DNA from: Pararhodospirillum photometricum DSM 122
GTDB lineage: Bacteria; Pseudomonadota; Alphaproteobacteria; Rhodospirillales; Rhodospirillaceae
NCBI RefSeq assembly: GCF_000284415.1
Contig: NC_017059.1
Span: forward strand, 666,772 to 730,771
Direction of reading: 5' to 3'
DNA length: 64,000 nucleotides
How positions within the stretch are numbered: position 1 is the stretch's first letter; the number at the start of each line of letters is the position of its first letter. The translations under genes were made by a program, and so were the position numbers. The notes beneath the pieces are model-generated. The model had not been told where the DNA came from and did not search any database. It saw nothing but the letters and a program-made list of their open reading frames with translations. Positions 46,799-56,428 of the stretch are shown piece by piece.

Positions 46799-49374
46799 AG
46801 AAGCTCTTTCAGGTTAAGAACCAGCAAGACCCGGCCGTCTCCCAGGAGGGCTGTTCCCGCATACCCCCTGATTCCGCTCAAGATGCCGTCGAACGGTTTG
46901 AGGATGATGTCCATCCCCTCACGGAAATGATCGACGACCAGACCGGTCAGTGTTCCCCCTAATCTTACCACCAAAACCGCGTCCTCGGCCTCTTCTTCTT
47001 GAGGGGCGTGGGGGGAATACCGTGGGGCAAGGCCCAAAAGCTCGTCCAGGCGCAGCAGGGGGACGATGGCATCACGCAAGACAAAGGCCTCGGAGCGCTT
47101 GATGCGGCGAATGGCCGTATGGGGAATGCGCACCGTTTCGGCGATGTGGTCCATGGGAATGCCAAACAGCATGCCCCCTCCCGTTTCCACCATCATTACC
47201 CGGGTCACGGCCATGCTGAGGGGTAAGGCGAGGCGCACCGTCGTGCCTTGACCCAGAACCGAGGTCAGGGTCACGCTTCCCGCCGCCTTTTCCACCGTGG
47301 TCGCGACCACGTCCATGCCCACCCCTCGGCCCGACAGATCCGTCACCGCGCTGGCCGTCGAAAAGCCGGGCAAAAAGACCAGATTGACCGCTTCTTGCTC
47401 CGTCAGGTGCGCCGCCCGGTCCGCACTCACCGCCCCCTTGGCGACCGCCGCCTCGCGGATGCGGACCGGATCAATCCCCCGTCCATCGTCTGCAACCTCA
47501 ATGACCACCTGATCACTTTCCTGAAAAGCGCGCACCAACAGGCGCGCCGTGGCCGGCTTTCCCGCCGCCACCCGTTCCGCCGGCCCTTCCAGGCCGTGAT
47601 CCAAGGCATTGCGCACGATGTGCAACAGCGGGTCGCCCATCACCTCGATGATGTTTTTGTCGGCCGCTGTTTCTTCGCCCTCAATCACCAACTCGACCTG
47701 CTTGCCCAGTCGCCGCGCCACGTCGCGAACCAAGCGGGGGAAACGCTCGAAAACCTCGGACACCGGCAGCATCCGCACCGCCATGATCGCCGTTTGCATC
47801 TCCTGCGCCAAGCGATCCACAACGGCGTACAAATCTTTGATTTCTCTAGCCATTTCCCGTGACCCATGGACGTTTTCCGCCCGGCGGGCCAGGAAGGGCA
47901 AGCTGTTTTTGGAAACGACCAGTTCGCCAATAAGGTTCATCAGCCCATCAATGCGCGCCTGATCCACCTTCAGGACCCGGGAGGCGCCGCTGCGGGCTTC
48001 CGGGCTCGCGGCGGGCTCGTTTCCCCCGCCCAAGGAAGCAGGCGCCGGGCCGGTTTCAACCAGGGGCGATGAGGTCGGAGCCGCCGGCGCGGGAGGGGGA
48101 GCCTCTTCCAGGAGACGGGAGAGCTCGGCCAGTATGCGGTCCGCCTGCCCCCCCGCCGTCACCTCCTCCCAGGGTTCCGTGGGGAGCCCGAGAGCCCGCA
48201 AGATGTTGCCCCCGGTCCGGGCGACTGACGCCAAGCGGCTCTGGAAGGAAGCGCTGTCGCGGACCATGAGCAAGGTCCGCTGGCTCTCCAGCAAGCGCCG
48301 GGACAAGGGGTCCAGCGGGGTCGGTGCCCTGACAGGAGGTCGGGGCGAGGGAAAGGCGATCTCACCCTCCCCGGAAATGGCCAACACCAAGCGCTCCAGC
48401 CAAGCCACAGGGGGAGCGGGCAGGGCCAGGGTGGCTTGCATCCAGCGCAAGGCCGAGGCGGCCCGCGTCTCGGGGCCGCTCAGTTCCAGGAGGGCGCTCA
48501 CCGCCCTTTCCAGGCGGACAAGGTCCCCCGCCGCGATCAGGGTGCGGGCCTGCCGGGTAAAATCCTCAAACACCGGTCCGGCGCTGTCCTCGCCGTGAGG
48601 CAGCATCAAGGCGTCGGGCGTAATCGGTATCAGGGCAACCTGTTCCAAGACGTAGCGGAACAGGGTTTCTACCTCAAGGCGGGGCAGGGGGGTGAGAGCC
48701 CGAAAGCAGAGCAGGCAGGTGTAGGGATCCAGGCTCTCGGGGGGGGGCCAGGACGCCCGGGGCGTCAGGTCCAGGGCCAAAAGGGGGAGTTGGCGTAGGA
48801 GGTTGAGGGGGTCTTCGCCGCTGAAGAAACAATCCTCAACCGGGGTATAGACCAGGGCCAGGACCTCTGTCCCCCGGGCCGCTTCGGCAAAGGCGGCCAA
48901 GCGGTCGCGCTCGGGCAAGGCGGCCAGCCAGTCAAGGGTATCCAGGGTTCCGGCCCGGGCGGGGGCTTGTTCCTGAAGAGCCTCGGCCTTCTGGGGCAAG
49001 GCGGCGCGCAGCACCTCGGTCAGAGCGCGCGAGACCCCCTCAGCCTCTGGGCTCAGGGAGCCGCCTTGCTCGATTTCATCGATCCAGGCCCCCATGCGGT
49101 CAAGGGAGTCCAAGAGATGGTCCACCAGCTCCGAGTCCAGGCTCATTTCCTGGGCCCGGACCGCGCTCAACACATCCTCCCCCGCGTGGACCAATCGGGA
49201 AAACGCTGGAAAATCAAAAAGCCCCACCGATCCCTTAATCGTGTGAACAGCGCGGAACACCTCGTTGAGCACAGCGTCGTCGGGGGTGCGCTCCAAGGCC
49301 AACAACCCACTCGCGGCCGTTTGCAGGAGGTCGCGGGCTTCCGAGACAAAACGCAGCAGCAAAGGCGTGCTCAT
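46795..49374 (-). CDS. cheA: CheA chemotaxis histidine kinase
   Basis: 859 residues. An HPt domain with H44 (AVHTIKGSVGLF), a long low-complexity and poorly conserved middle (~130-480), then dimerisation (KVDQARIDGLMNLIGELVVSKN begins near 487), HATPase (HIVRNALDHGLE, DDGRGIDP, LPGFSTASAVTDLSGRGVGM) and CheW-like P5 (MLFGIPMDHIAETVRI). A second HPt is not apparent. It phosphorylates the CheY proteins and CheB of this operon. Overlaps cheY and the STAS gene by 4 bases. Confidence 0.96.
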   Translation of the reverse strand: MSTPLLLRFVSEARDLLQTAASGLLALERTPDDAVLNEVFRAVHTIKGSVGLFDFPAFSRLVHAGEDVLSAVRAQEMSLDSELVDHLLDSLDRMGAWIDEIEQGGSLSPEAEGVSRALTEVLRAALPQKAEALQEQAPARAGTLDTLDWLAALPERDRLAAFAEAARGTEVLALVYTPVEDCFFSGEDPLNLLRQLPLLALDLTPRASWPPPESLDPYTCLLCFRALTPLPRLEVETLFRYVLEQVALIPITPDALMLPHGEDSAGPVFEDFTRQARTLIAAGDLVRLERAVSALLELSGPETRAASALRWMQATLALPAPPVAWLERLVLAISGEGEIAFPSPRPPVRAPTPLDPLSRRLLESQRTLLMVRDSASFQSRLASVARTGGNILRALGLPTEPWEEVTAGGQADRILAELSRLLEEAPPPAPAAPTSSPLVETGPAPASLGGGNEPAASPEARSGASRVLKVDQARIDGLMNLIGELVVSKNSLPFLARRAENVHGSREMAREIKDLYAVVDRLAQEMQTAIMAVRMLPVSEVFERFPRLVRDVARRLGKQVELVIEGEETAADKNIIEVMGDPLLHIVRNALDHGLEGPAERVAAGKPATARLLVRAFQESDQVVIEVADDGRGIDPVRIREAAVAKGAVSADRAAHLTEQEAVNLVFLPGFSTASAVTDLSGRGVGMDVVATTVEKAAGSVTLTSVLGQGTTVRLALPLSMAVTRVMMVETGGGMLFGIPMDHIAETVRIPHTAIRRIKRSEAFVLRDAIVPLLRLDELLGLAPRYSPHAPQEEEAEDAVLVVRLGGTLTGLVVDHFREGMDIILKPFDGILSGIRGYAGTALLGDGRVLLVLNLKELL

Positions 49375-49802
49375 GGCGCGACCTCCCCCGTCATCAACCG
49401 GGCGACCCGTGTCAGGGTGTCGGGAGCGACAGGCTTGACCAGATAAAAGTTGGCCCCCGATTCAAACGCTTGGCGGGCGTCCTCGTCGGATGACTCGGTG
49501 CTGATGGTCACGGCCGGAACGCCACGCACCGCCGTATCGCGGCGGATGGCGCGCATCATGGTGTAGCCGTCCATCTTGGGCATGTTGATATCGACGATCA
49601 GAAGATCGAACGATCCCGCCAGAACCTTTTCGTAGCCCTCGATCCCGTTGGTGGCCTCCTCGACCACGAACCCGGCAGCTTCCAAGACGGTCCGGTAAAA
49701 CAGCCGCATGGTGATGCCGTCGTCGATGACCAGGACCCGGGAGGGCCCGGTGGGGGGAGACGACAAGGCGGAAGCGCCCGAGGGCGATGCGATCTCGGTC
49801 AT
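49371..49802 (-). CDS. cheY: CheY-like response regulator with N-terminal extension
   Basis: 143 residues. A ~20-residue Ser/Pro/Ala-rich lead precedes the receiver: D27/D28, phospho-acceptor D71 (LIVDINMPKMDG), TISTESSDE and Lys in YLVKPVAP. Upstream of cheA with a 4-base overlap, so a likely direct CheA partner. Confidence 0.93.
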   Translation of the reverse strand: MTEIASPSGASALSSPPTGPSRVLVIDDGITMRLFYRTVLEAAGFVVEEATNGIEGYEKVLAGSFDLLIVDINMPKMDGYTMMRAIRRDTAVRGVPAVTISTESSDEDARQAFESGANFYLVKPVAPDTLTRVARLMTGEVAP

Positions 49803-49807
49803 GGCGC

Positions 49808-50671
49808 TTATTCCTGGGGCTTTTGGTAGACGATGGTGTCGCCAAACTTGCGCGGGATAAAAATCGATGTCATCCGGCTCATGCTTTCGGAATGACCAAG
49901 GCAGACATAGCCCCCCGGCACAAGAAGCTCGTAAAACATTTCCACGGTCTCGCGACGGGCAACATCGTCAAAGTAGATCAGGAGGTTGCGGCAAAAAATA
50001 ACATCAAGGTTGCGAAAGCGACGGGTCTGGAGCGGATCCATGATATTGATCAAGGAAAAGTCAATGGACTCCCGAAGCTCCGAGCATATCTGATAATTTC
50101 CGTCTCCTTTGGCGTTAAAATACTTTGAAATCAATGCGGCGGGGACACGGGTCAGGGATCGACTGCCAAAAATCCCGGCCCGTGCCTCCGCCAAAATCTT
50201 GGAATCGATGTCAGAGGCCAGGATCTCAATATCCCAGCGATCCGCTTGGTCCCATTTTTCAAGGATCGACAAGGCAATCGAATAGGGTTCCTCGCCTGAC
50301 GAACAAGGGACAGACCACAAGCGGATCGGGTTCTTGGACGACTTGATCTTGGCAAGGTTGGGGAGCATCCCATAAACCAAAGCCTCGAACTGGTATTCCT
50401 CGCGGAAAAAATAAGTTTCATTCACGGTCATGATATTGACCAGGGCTTGCAACTCTTCTCCTGATGCCTGGAATCGGACCAATGTAAAGTAGTCGCGAAA
50501 ATTATCGGAATTCGTCTTGGCTATTCTGTCGTGAATTCGACGCTCTACATAGTATTTTTTGTTGTCAAGAAAGTGCATTCCCGTTTTTCGGTAAAAAAAC
50601 TCACAAAATTTCGCGTATTCTTCGTTCGTCAGAGGTGCGGGGACCTTATCGATGCGATGCATCTGGGTCAT
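49808..50671 (-). CDS. cheR: CheR chemoreceptor glutamate methyltransferase
   Basis: 287 residues. N-terminal helical domain (FCEFFYRKTGMHF, MTVNETYFFREEYQF) and a SAM-binding domain (LWSVPCSSGEEPYSIA, EILASDID, LDVIFCRNLLIYFD). It methylates receptor glutamates using S-adenosylmethionine. Its base composition is visibly more AT-rich than its neighbours (many AAA, AAT, TTT codons), hinting at a different history or weaker codon selection. Confidence 0.95.
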   Translation of the reverse strand: MTQMHRIDKVPAPLTNEEYAKFCEFFYRKTGMHFLDNKKYYVERRIHDRIAKTNSDNFRDYFTLVRFQASGEELQALVNIMTVNETYFFREEYQFEALVYGMLPNLAKIKSSKNPIRLWSVPCSSGEEPYSIALSILEKWDQADRWDIEILASDIDSKILAEARAGIFGSRSLTRVPAALISKYFNAKGDGNYQICSELRESIDFSLINIMDPLQTRRFRNLDVIFCRNLLIYFDDVARRETVEMFYELLVPGGYVCLGHSESMSRMTSIFIPRKFGDTIVYQKPQE

Positions 50672-50673
50672 GG

Positions 50674-51306
50674 CTAGTGCCCCCGGATCCGGCGCAGCGC
50701 CGTGTCGATCGCGAAGGTCATGAAGCCATCGCCGGCAAAGCGCACGCGCACTCCCTCCAGGATTTCAATGTGGTTCGGTGTCCCAACTTCGGCCAGGGCA
50801 TCGACCGCCGCCCCACACACGTTCACATGATCGTCGTTGGTCAAGACCTCGGCCAACAGGTCTGGCGCCTCGGCGAGACTGAGCGCCCCCAGGATATTCA
50901 CAGCAAAAATACGGATATCACTATCGGGATCGGTCAAAAGGCGACGCAGATGCGGCGTCACCGCCTCCGGCATCGCCTGCAAGGCCTCAATCGCTCCATT
51001 GCGCAAGGGGGCGTCATCACTGCGCAACAACATTGCCAGTCGTCCCGCGACCTCTGGTGAGGCCAGCCGGATCAGCGCGGTAAACAACACCGCCCGCACA
51101 CTTGGGCTGCGCTCCTCGTCCAGCCGGTCACAAAGCGCGCCCGCCACCACGGGATTCGCCGCTTCCTGGTGGGCCAACGCCCGCACCGCCGCACGACGAA
51201 CCCCCGAGTCCTCGTCCTCCAGGTCCAGCAACAAGGCGTCCAGATCCCGGGGCCCCTTGGCCGGGCGTTTCCCGGTGGGGGAGGGCTTACCTTTGACGAG
51301 TCCCAT
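50674..51306 (-). CDS. HEAT-repeat protein in che operon
   Basis: 210 residues made of about five HEAT-type helical repeats (DEDSGVRRAAVRALAHQEA, DEERSPSVRAVLFTALIRLA, DDAPLRNGAIEALQAMP, DPDSDIRIFAVNILGAL, DDHVNVCGAAVDALAEVG). HEAT repeats mediate protein binding; there is no catalytic motif. Starts 20 bases inside cheB and ends 2 bases before cheR. A scaffold or adaptor for array proteins is the simplest guess. Confidence 0.85.
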   Translation of the reverse strand: MGLVKGKPSPTGKRPAKGPRDLDALLLDLEDEDSGVRRAAVRALAHQEAANPVVAGALCDRLDEERSPSVRAVLFTALIRLASPEVAGRLAMLLRSDDAPLRNGAIEALQAMPEAVTPHLRRLLTDPDSDIRIFAVNILGALSLAEAPDLLAEVLTNDDHVNVCGAAVDALAEVGTPNHIEILEGVRVRFAGDGFMTFAIDTALRRIRGH

Positions 51307-52387
51307 GATGCACCCCCTTGTCCAGACCAAGCCAACCACAGAGCTGGCCCGCAATGCGCGAGGCCGGCAAAACCACATCGGCTCCTCCCCGTCGCACCAA
51401 CTCCCCCGGCATGCCAAAAATCACGCTGCTCTCTTCGTCTTGCGCAATGGTCTTCCCACCGCGCTGGCGCAGTTCGGTCATCGCCGCCGCCCCGTCGTCC
51501 CCCATGCCCGTCAGCAAAACACCCACCAGCCGCTCGGCCGGCAGGGCATGCAAGGCGCTTTCCACCAGCCGCCCCACGCTCGGGTGCCAGGGATACTGGT
51601 CCGCCGAGGGCATGGGGTTGACCACCAGCCGGGTGGCCCGCCGCCCCACCACAACGTCGGCATCGCCCTTAGCGATGTAGACCGTGCCCGGTTCCAGCGG
51701 CATTTGAGACGAAGCCTCGATCACCGTCAGGGCACACAACGTGTCAAGCCGGCGGGCAAACACCGTCGTGAAGCTGCCCGGCATGTGCTGGGCCACCACC
51801 ACCGGCCAGGGGAAGTCGGCCGGCAGGGCCGGGAGAATGTCTTCCAACGTGCCCGGCCCGCCCGTGGAGACCCCGACCAGCACGACTCCCAGGGACTGGG
51901 GATCCAAGGTGGCCTGCGCCACCGGGCGTTCTGTCTTGCGCGCCCCTTGCAAGGAGGCCGCGCGCCGCCGCCCCTGAAGGCCCAGGGAGCGCCGGATCCG
52001 CGCCCGGCTTGCCGCGCGAACCTTGTCCAGGATTTCCCGCTCAATGCGGGCCACATTGAGCGAGATCGTTCCCTCGGGCTTGTGAATGAAATCAACAGCT
52101 CCCAGAGCCAGGGCTTCGAACGTCGCCTCCGCCCCCTTTTCGGTCAGCGAGGACACCATCACCACCGGCGTGGGGCGCACGGTCATCAGCCGCGCGAGGC
52201 AGGTCAAGCCATCCATCTCGGGCATGTTGATGTCGAGAGTGATCACATCGGGGGGATCGGCTTCCAGAGCCTCCAGGGCCTCGGTTCCGTTGCGCGCCGA
52301 GCGTGTCTCAAAGCCCGCCCCTTCCAGGATCTCCTTGAGATGGCGACGCATCAGGGCAGAATCATCGACAATCAACACGCGGGTCAT
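51287..52387 (-). CDS. cheB: CheB receptor methylesterase/glutamine deamidase
   Basis: 366 residues: receiver with D52 (ITLDINMPEMDG) and a C-terminal methylesterase with the catalytic Ser region GVSTGGPGTLEDILPAL, His region AQHMPGSFT and Asp region LTGMGDDGAAAM. It removes receptor methyl groups when phosphorylated by CheA. The linker is long and Arg-rich (~145-185). Confidence 0.96.
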   Translation of the reverse strand: MTRVLIVDDSALMRRHLKEILEGAGFETRSARNGTEALEALEADPPDVITLDINMPEMDGLTCLARLMTVRPTPVVMVSSLTEKGAEATFEALALGAVDFIHKPEGTISLNVARIEREILDKVRAASRARIRRSLGLQGRRRAASLQGARKTERPVAQATLDPQSLGVVLVGVSTGGPGTLEDILPALPADFPWPVVVAQHMPGSFTTVFARRLDTLCALTVIEASSQMPLEPGTVYIAKGDADVVVGRRATRLVVNPMPSADQYPWHPSVGRLVESALHALPAERLVGVLLTGMGDDGAAAMTELRQRGGKTIAQDEESSVIFGMPGELVRRGGADVVLPASRIAGQLCGWLGLDKGVHHGTRQR

Positions 52388-52452
52388 TCACAAGCCTTTC
52401 ACTGGTCCAATCACAGCACCCGGCCCCGTTGAGCGCCCGACGCCGCCGGTTA

Positions 52453-54042
52453 TCACGCCGCCGTCATGGCGGCTAGTTCGCGCACGTCGAGCAGCTGGTC
52501 GATGTCCAACAGCAAGATCATCCTGTTTTGGCGTTCGATATTGGCCACCCGGCGGATCAGGCGGCGCTGTTCTTCCGACAAGGCCGGGGCCGGGCCAATG
52601 GCCGAGCCCGGCAGGCGCATGACCTCCGATACCGAGTCCACGATAAAGCCGGTCCGCACACCCCGGATGGTGTAAACCATGATCCGCTGGCGGTCGCTGC
52701 GCTCCATGGTCGGCAGGCCGAAGCGCCGGCGCTGATCCACCACGGGCAGCACAACACCACGCAGGTTGACCACGCCTTCGATAAAGTCGGGGGTCTTCGG
52801 CACCTTGGTCAGTTCGTCCGGAACCCGCACGATCTCTTGAACCGATTCAATGGGAACGCCGTACTCTTCGTTCATCAGCCGGAACACGACCACCTGTTCC
52901 TCTTCGTCGCTCTCGCCCAAACGTTGGCGCAGGTCCCGCTCCGCCATGGTTTCCTCGTCCTCTTCCAAAGCGCCGGCCGTGACGGCGCGCAGGTCGCTCC
53001 CGTTGAACATCCGCTCTGCCGACAAAATCGAAACGAGCCGCCGACCGCCCTGCAACCGGCAAATCGCCTCGATCTCGTTAAGATGTCCCGAGCGCGCCAA
53101 AAGCGCCGGCATGGGGTCGATCACGGAGCGGCCCACCCGCAGCACTTCCTTGACGCTATCCATGACCACGCCCACCGCCTGACCGCCCCCGGTCGTGTCG
53201 AGGGACACCACGACAATCTTGTTGGCCTCGTCGAGGGCCTTGGGCGGCAAGCCAAAAAGTTCGCGCAAGGAAACTAGGGGCAATAAGCGGTTGCGCAGGG
53301 TCATGACCCCCAGAACATGGGACGGCGTGTTGGGAACATCGGTGATGCGCTCGGGAACCTGGACAATCTCCTGAACCCGCTCGATGGGCAGGGCATATTC
53401 CTGTCCGGCCACATCAAAGCTTACGAGTTGGCTTTCATCGTCGGCCTGCTCGGTCTCCCCATGCTCCAAAGCGCTGCCCTTGGTCAGTTCGCCCAAGCGG
53501 TCGCGGCTCCCGGCCTGCAAGGCGAACTCGCGCGCAACCACTTTGCCGGCGTCCAGGATCATGACCATCGAGGCCCCGTCGTTGCCCTTGATCATCCCGG
53601 TGAGCAAGTCGGTGTCGATGGACGCACCGATGCTCTGCGCCGCCTCGATCCGGTCTTCTTCGACCGTCACCACGTTGGCTACTCGATCCACCACCAAGCC
53701 CACCGGGCGGCCTTGATCGAGCACCACCACCCGCGTTGCGTCGTCGTGCTCAATGTCGCCGAGGGAGAACACCCGGCGCAGCCGAATCACCGGCAGCACC
53801 GAGCCCCGCAGATTAGCCAGCCCCTCTAGGGCCGGCGGGCTAAGGGGCACGCGCACCATCTCGGGCATGCGGATGATTTCCTGGACCTCGGACAGAGGCA
53901 CAGCAAACATCTCCCGTTCCACATGAAAGATCACGAACTGGCGCACGTTTTCGGAGCGTCGGGTTTGCGGCTCGTCGGCGGCCAGGGCCGGGAGTGAGGC
54001 CTCACGACCGGGCAGCGCTTCTGCTTCCAGGATTTCGGACAT
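52453..54042 (-). CDS. protein with three tandem CheW domains
   Basis: About 529 residues from ATG 54042 (strong AGGAGG site). Three CheW folds follow one another: ~35-175 (FVIFHVEREMFAVPLSEVQE), ~205-350 (LVSFDVAGQEYALPIERVQE) and ~380-525 (VVVFRLMNEEYGVPIESVQE), each with a LRGxxLPV or LRNRLLPL strand. CheW couples receptors to CheA; three in one chain could cross-link several receptor trimers. The operon has no separate single-domain cheW. Overlap with the receptor stop depends on start choice. Confidence 0.93.
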   Translation of the reverse strand: MSEILEAEALPGREASLPALAADEPQTRRSENVRQFVIFHVEREMFAVPLSEVQEIIRMPEMVRVPLSPPALEGLANLRGSVLPVIRLRRVFSLGDIEHDDATRVVVLDQGRPVGLVVDRVANVVTVEEDRIEAAQSIGASIDTDLLTGMIKGNDGASMVMILDAGKVVAREFALQAGSRDRLGELTKGSALEHGETEQADDESQLVSFDVAGQEYALPIERVQEIVQVPERITDVPNTPSHVLGVMTLRNRLLPLVSLRELFGLPPKALDEANKIVVVSLDTTGGGQAVGVVMDSVKEVLRVGRSVIDPMPALLARSGHLNEIEAICRLQGGRRLVSILSAERMFNGSDLRAVTAGALEEDEETMAERDLRQRLGESDEEEQVVVFRLMNEEYGVPIESVQEIVRVPDELTKVPKTPDFIEGVVNLRGVVLPVVDQRRRFGLPTMERSDRQRIMVYTIRGVRTGFIVDSVSEVMRLPGSAIGPAPALSEEQRRLIRRVANIERQNRMILLLDIDQLLDVRELAAMTAA

Positions 54043-54065
54043 AGACGTCCTCCTTCGGTGCGCCG

Positions 54066-55991
54066 TCACGCCCCCGCTTGCAACTCATCGGCCAACGAGG
54101 CGATTTCCTCAATGGCGGCCGCCAGTTCCTCGGTTCCCTTCGACTGCTCGCGCGCCGCTGTGGTGGCCTCGCCGGTGGCCCGGGTGGTCTGCTGGGCCGC
54201 TGCGGCGATCTGCTCCACCCCGACTTGAACCTCCTTGACCATGCGCACGATCCCTTCGGATCCATCGAAGATGCTCTTGCTGCCATCAAGAACCCCGCCC
54301 ATTTCCTTGATCACCGTGTCAAGGTCGTTGGAGATGGCCTTGTTTTTCTCCACTTCCAGGGCCGCCGATGCCGCGTTCTCGTCCAGGTCGCGCCGCACCG
54401 AGGCAATCTGGTCTTGAATGGCCTTCACCGTGTCCTTGATGCGATCGGCGTTTTCGGCGGAGTCGCGCGCGAGGTTCCTGATGTCGGTGGAGACAACGGC
54501 GAACCCTTTGCCGAATTCGCCGGCCCGCGCCGCCTCGACCGAGCCATTGACCGCCAGCATGTTCGTTTGGATCGAAACCGTGGTGATGGCGTCCACGATC
54601 TTGTCAATGCGCCGGCTGATCTGCTCCAGGGCTCCGATCTGTTCGCGGCTTTGCTTGCTCGCTTCCACCGAGGCCAGAACCCCTTCGATCAGCTCGTTTA
54701 CCGCGGCCACGTTGCCGGTCAGAAGATCGGCAATGGTTGAACCGCTCTCGACAGCGCGCGAGGACTGGGTGGCCGCTACCTGGGCACCCCGTTCAATCTG
54801 GGCAATGGCCGTCGAGGACTGCTGGGTAGCCGCCGCCTGTTGCTGGGCCCCCTTCTGAATTTGTTCGAGCGCAATTTGGATTTGGGAAGAAGCCCGATTG
54901 ATTTCCTCCACCGCCGAAGAAAGTTCCTCGGCCGCCGAGGCGACTTCCTCGCTGCTTTTGCTGATGTCTGTCGAGTTTTTCAATTCGTCGGCCAGCTCGG
55001 AGAGTTCCTGGGCCGCCTGTTCCGATTGGCTCAGAGCCAGAGTCTGTTGGTCGATGGTCTTGAGCGCTTCCTGGCAGGCTGCACTTTGTTCCTCGGCGGC
55101 GGCAGCAATGATCTCCGCGCCCTTCAGGGCTTCCTTGGAGGCGGCATCCGACTCTTCGTTGACCTTGGCGATCTGGCGCGCCCCGTCGGAAATCTGGCCC
55201 ATGTTGTCGAGGATCTGGCCTAGTTGGTTGGTGATCTGCTTGCCTTTTTCAACCTCGCGCTTGGCCGTTTCCGCCGACTCGGTGATGCCCTCAGCGATGG
55301 CCTTCACGTCTTTCTGGATCTGCCCGACCAGATCTTGGATCTCGCGGGCGCTTTTTTCCGAGGTTTCGGCCAAAGTTCGGACTTCGTCGGCCACCACGGC
55401 AAAGCCCTTGCCATGCTGGCCAGCCCGGGCCGCTTCAATGGCGGCATTGAGGGCCAGGAGGTTGGTCTGGTCGGCGATTCGTGCGACGGCCTTGACCACT
55501 TCGGAGATCGCCGCTGCCTGGCGTTCCAGTTCCTCGACCATTTCCACCGACGCCGTCTGACGCTCGGCGGCGCGGCTGATGGCCTGGATCGAATTGGTGA
55601 CCTGGGCTGAGACGCTGTTGACCAGAGTGCGCAACGTATCCGTCTTGGTCATGGCCAGATCGGCTGTTTCGCGCCCGCGCGAAATCAGGACCGCGCCCTG
55701 GTTCACCGCCTTGAGAGACTCCTGCGCCGCCCCCGCCGCTTCTTCCGCCCCCGAGGCAATCTGTTCCGAGGCCTTGCGCAGTTCCTCAGCCGCCGAGGCG
55801 GCCTCGGCAATGCCGCTGGCCAGTTGGGACGTCGCCGCCGCGATCCGTTCCGCCGCCTTTTGTTGCCGGGCGAAGGTGCGCGCTTTTCGCTTCTGGGCCT
55901 CGGCTAGAAGGCGGCTGCCCCCGCCTCCCTCTTCCATCGGTTCGGTCTTGGGACCGACGCTCCCGACTTGGTTCTTCTTGACGAGTGCCAT
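54066..55991 (-). CDS. soluble chemoreceptor with two signalling tips
   Basis: 641 residues with no membrane segment and almost entirely coiled coil. Two separate receptor tips are visible: the first near 180 ([20 protein letters not shown] followed by [15 protein letters not shown]), the second near 475 ([20 protein letters not shown] followed by [14 protein letters not shown]). The second is diverged (AVNGS, STD). The start of the chain is Lys- and Gly-rich. It resembles in design the double-signalling-domain receptor DosM of Vibrio cholerae. First gene of the operon. Confidence 0.92.
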   Translation of the reverse strand: MALVKKNQVGSVGPKTEPMEEGGGGSRLLAEAQKRKARTFARQQKAAERIAAATSQLASGIAEAASAAEELRKASEQIASGAEEAAGAAQESLKAVNQGAVLISRGRETADLAMTKTDTLRTLVNSVSAQVTNSIQAISRAAERQTASVEMVEELERQAAAISEVVKAVARIADQTNLLALNAAIEAARAGQHGKGFAVVADEVRTLAETSEKSAREIQDLVGQIQKDVKAIAEGITESAETAKREVEKGKQITNQLGQILDNMGQISDGARQIAKVNEESDAASKEALKGAEIIAAAAEEQSAACQEALKTIDQQTLALSQSEQAAQELSELADELKNSTDISKSSEEVASAAEELSSAVEEINRASSQIQIALEQIQKGAQQQAAATQQSSTAIAQIERGAQVAATQSSRAVESGSTIADLLTGNVAAVNELIEGVLASVEASKQSREQIGALEQISRRIDKIVDAITTVSIQTNMLAVNGSVEAARAGEFGKGFAVVSTDIRNLARDSAENADRIKDTVKAIQDQIASVRRDLDENAASAALEVEKNKAISNDLDTVIKEMGGVLDGSKSIFDGSEGIVRMVKEVQVGVEQIAAAAQQTTRATGEATTAAREQSKGTEELAAAIEEIASLADELQAGA

Positions 55992-56215
55992 GGCGCTTTC
56001 CTCAGCGACGGTGTCTCACGGTTGAGGGACAGGGCTCCCCTGGGTGAAACAGCTTCAAGCGACCTGTCCGCAGCGTGTTCAGAGGGTCATGTGGGGCTCG
56101 GAAACTCTACAAAAATGATGGGCGATGAGGTGTTTGAGTGCGGCTTTCTTCCGTGTTTTTTTCCCCGGTCACAGGAGAGGGGATCTCATCCCCTTCGGGG
56201 GGACGAATTCCTAAG

Positions 56216-56243
56216 TATATATCTTCTGTTCCAACAGTTTCAA
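56216..56243 (-). promoter_or_regulatory. candidate promoter of the che/stressosome operon
   Basis: On the minus strand TTGAAA, 16 bases, TATATA, about 225 bases upstream of the first operon gene. The leader also holds a short hairpin (GGGGAT-CTC-ATCCCC). The 437-base gap 55992-56428 has no gene that I can support. Confidence 0.3.
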
Positions 56244-56366
56244 GCCATGGTCTGTATCTTCTTGGTTGAAGAGTTAAACGCGCGCGATCCAAACTGATGG
56301 GATTTTCCTATTTTTAGTTGAGAATTTGTGGTATCGTGGGGTGTTAGTTTTTCCATGGCTGTCAGC

Positions 56367-56405
56367 AAAAGAGAAGGCTGGGGAGGCTCCCCAGCCTTCT
56401 CTTTT
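56367..56405. terminator. perfect 18-base-pair hairpin, dispersed-repeat type
   Basis: AAAAGAGAAGGCTGGGGA, loop GGC, TCCCCAGCCTTCTCTTTT. All 18 pairs match. The core is the dispersed palindrome, here with A and T runs on both sides, making a bidirectional terminator just after the diguanylate cyclase stop and before the che operon. Confidence 0.75.
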
Positions 56406-56428
56406 CTCGGCCCTCGCCCAACCGGTGG

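Noticed and set aside
56099-56297. Small open frames in the che operon leader
   Set aside because: No family similarity, poor start context and non-coding composition.
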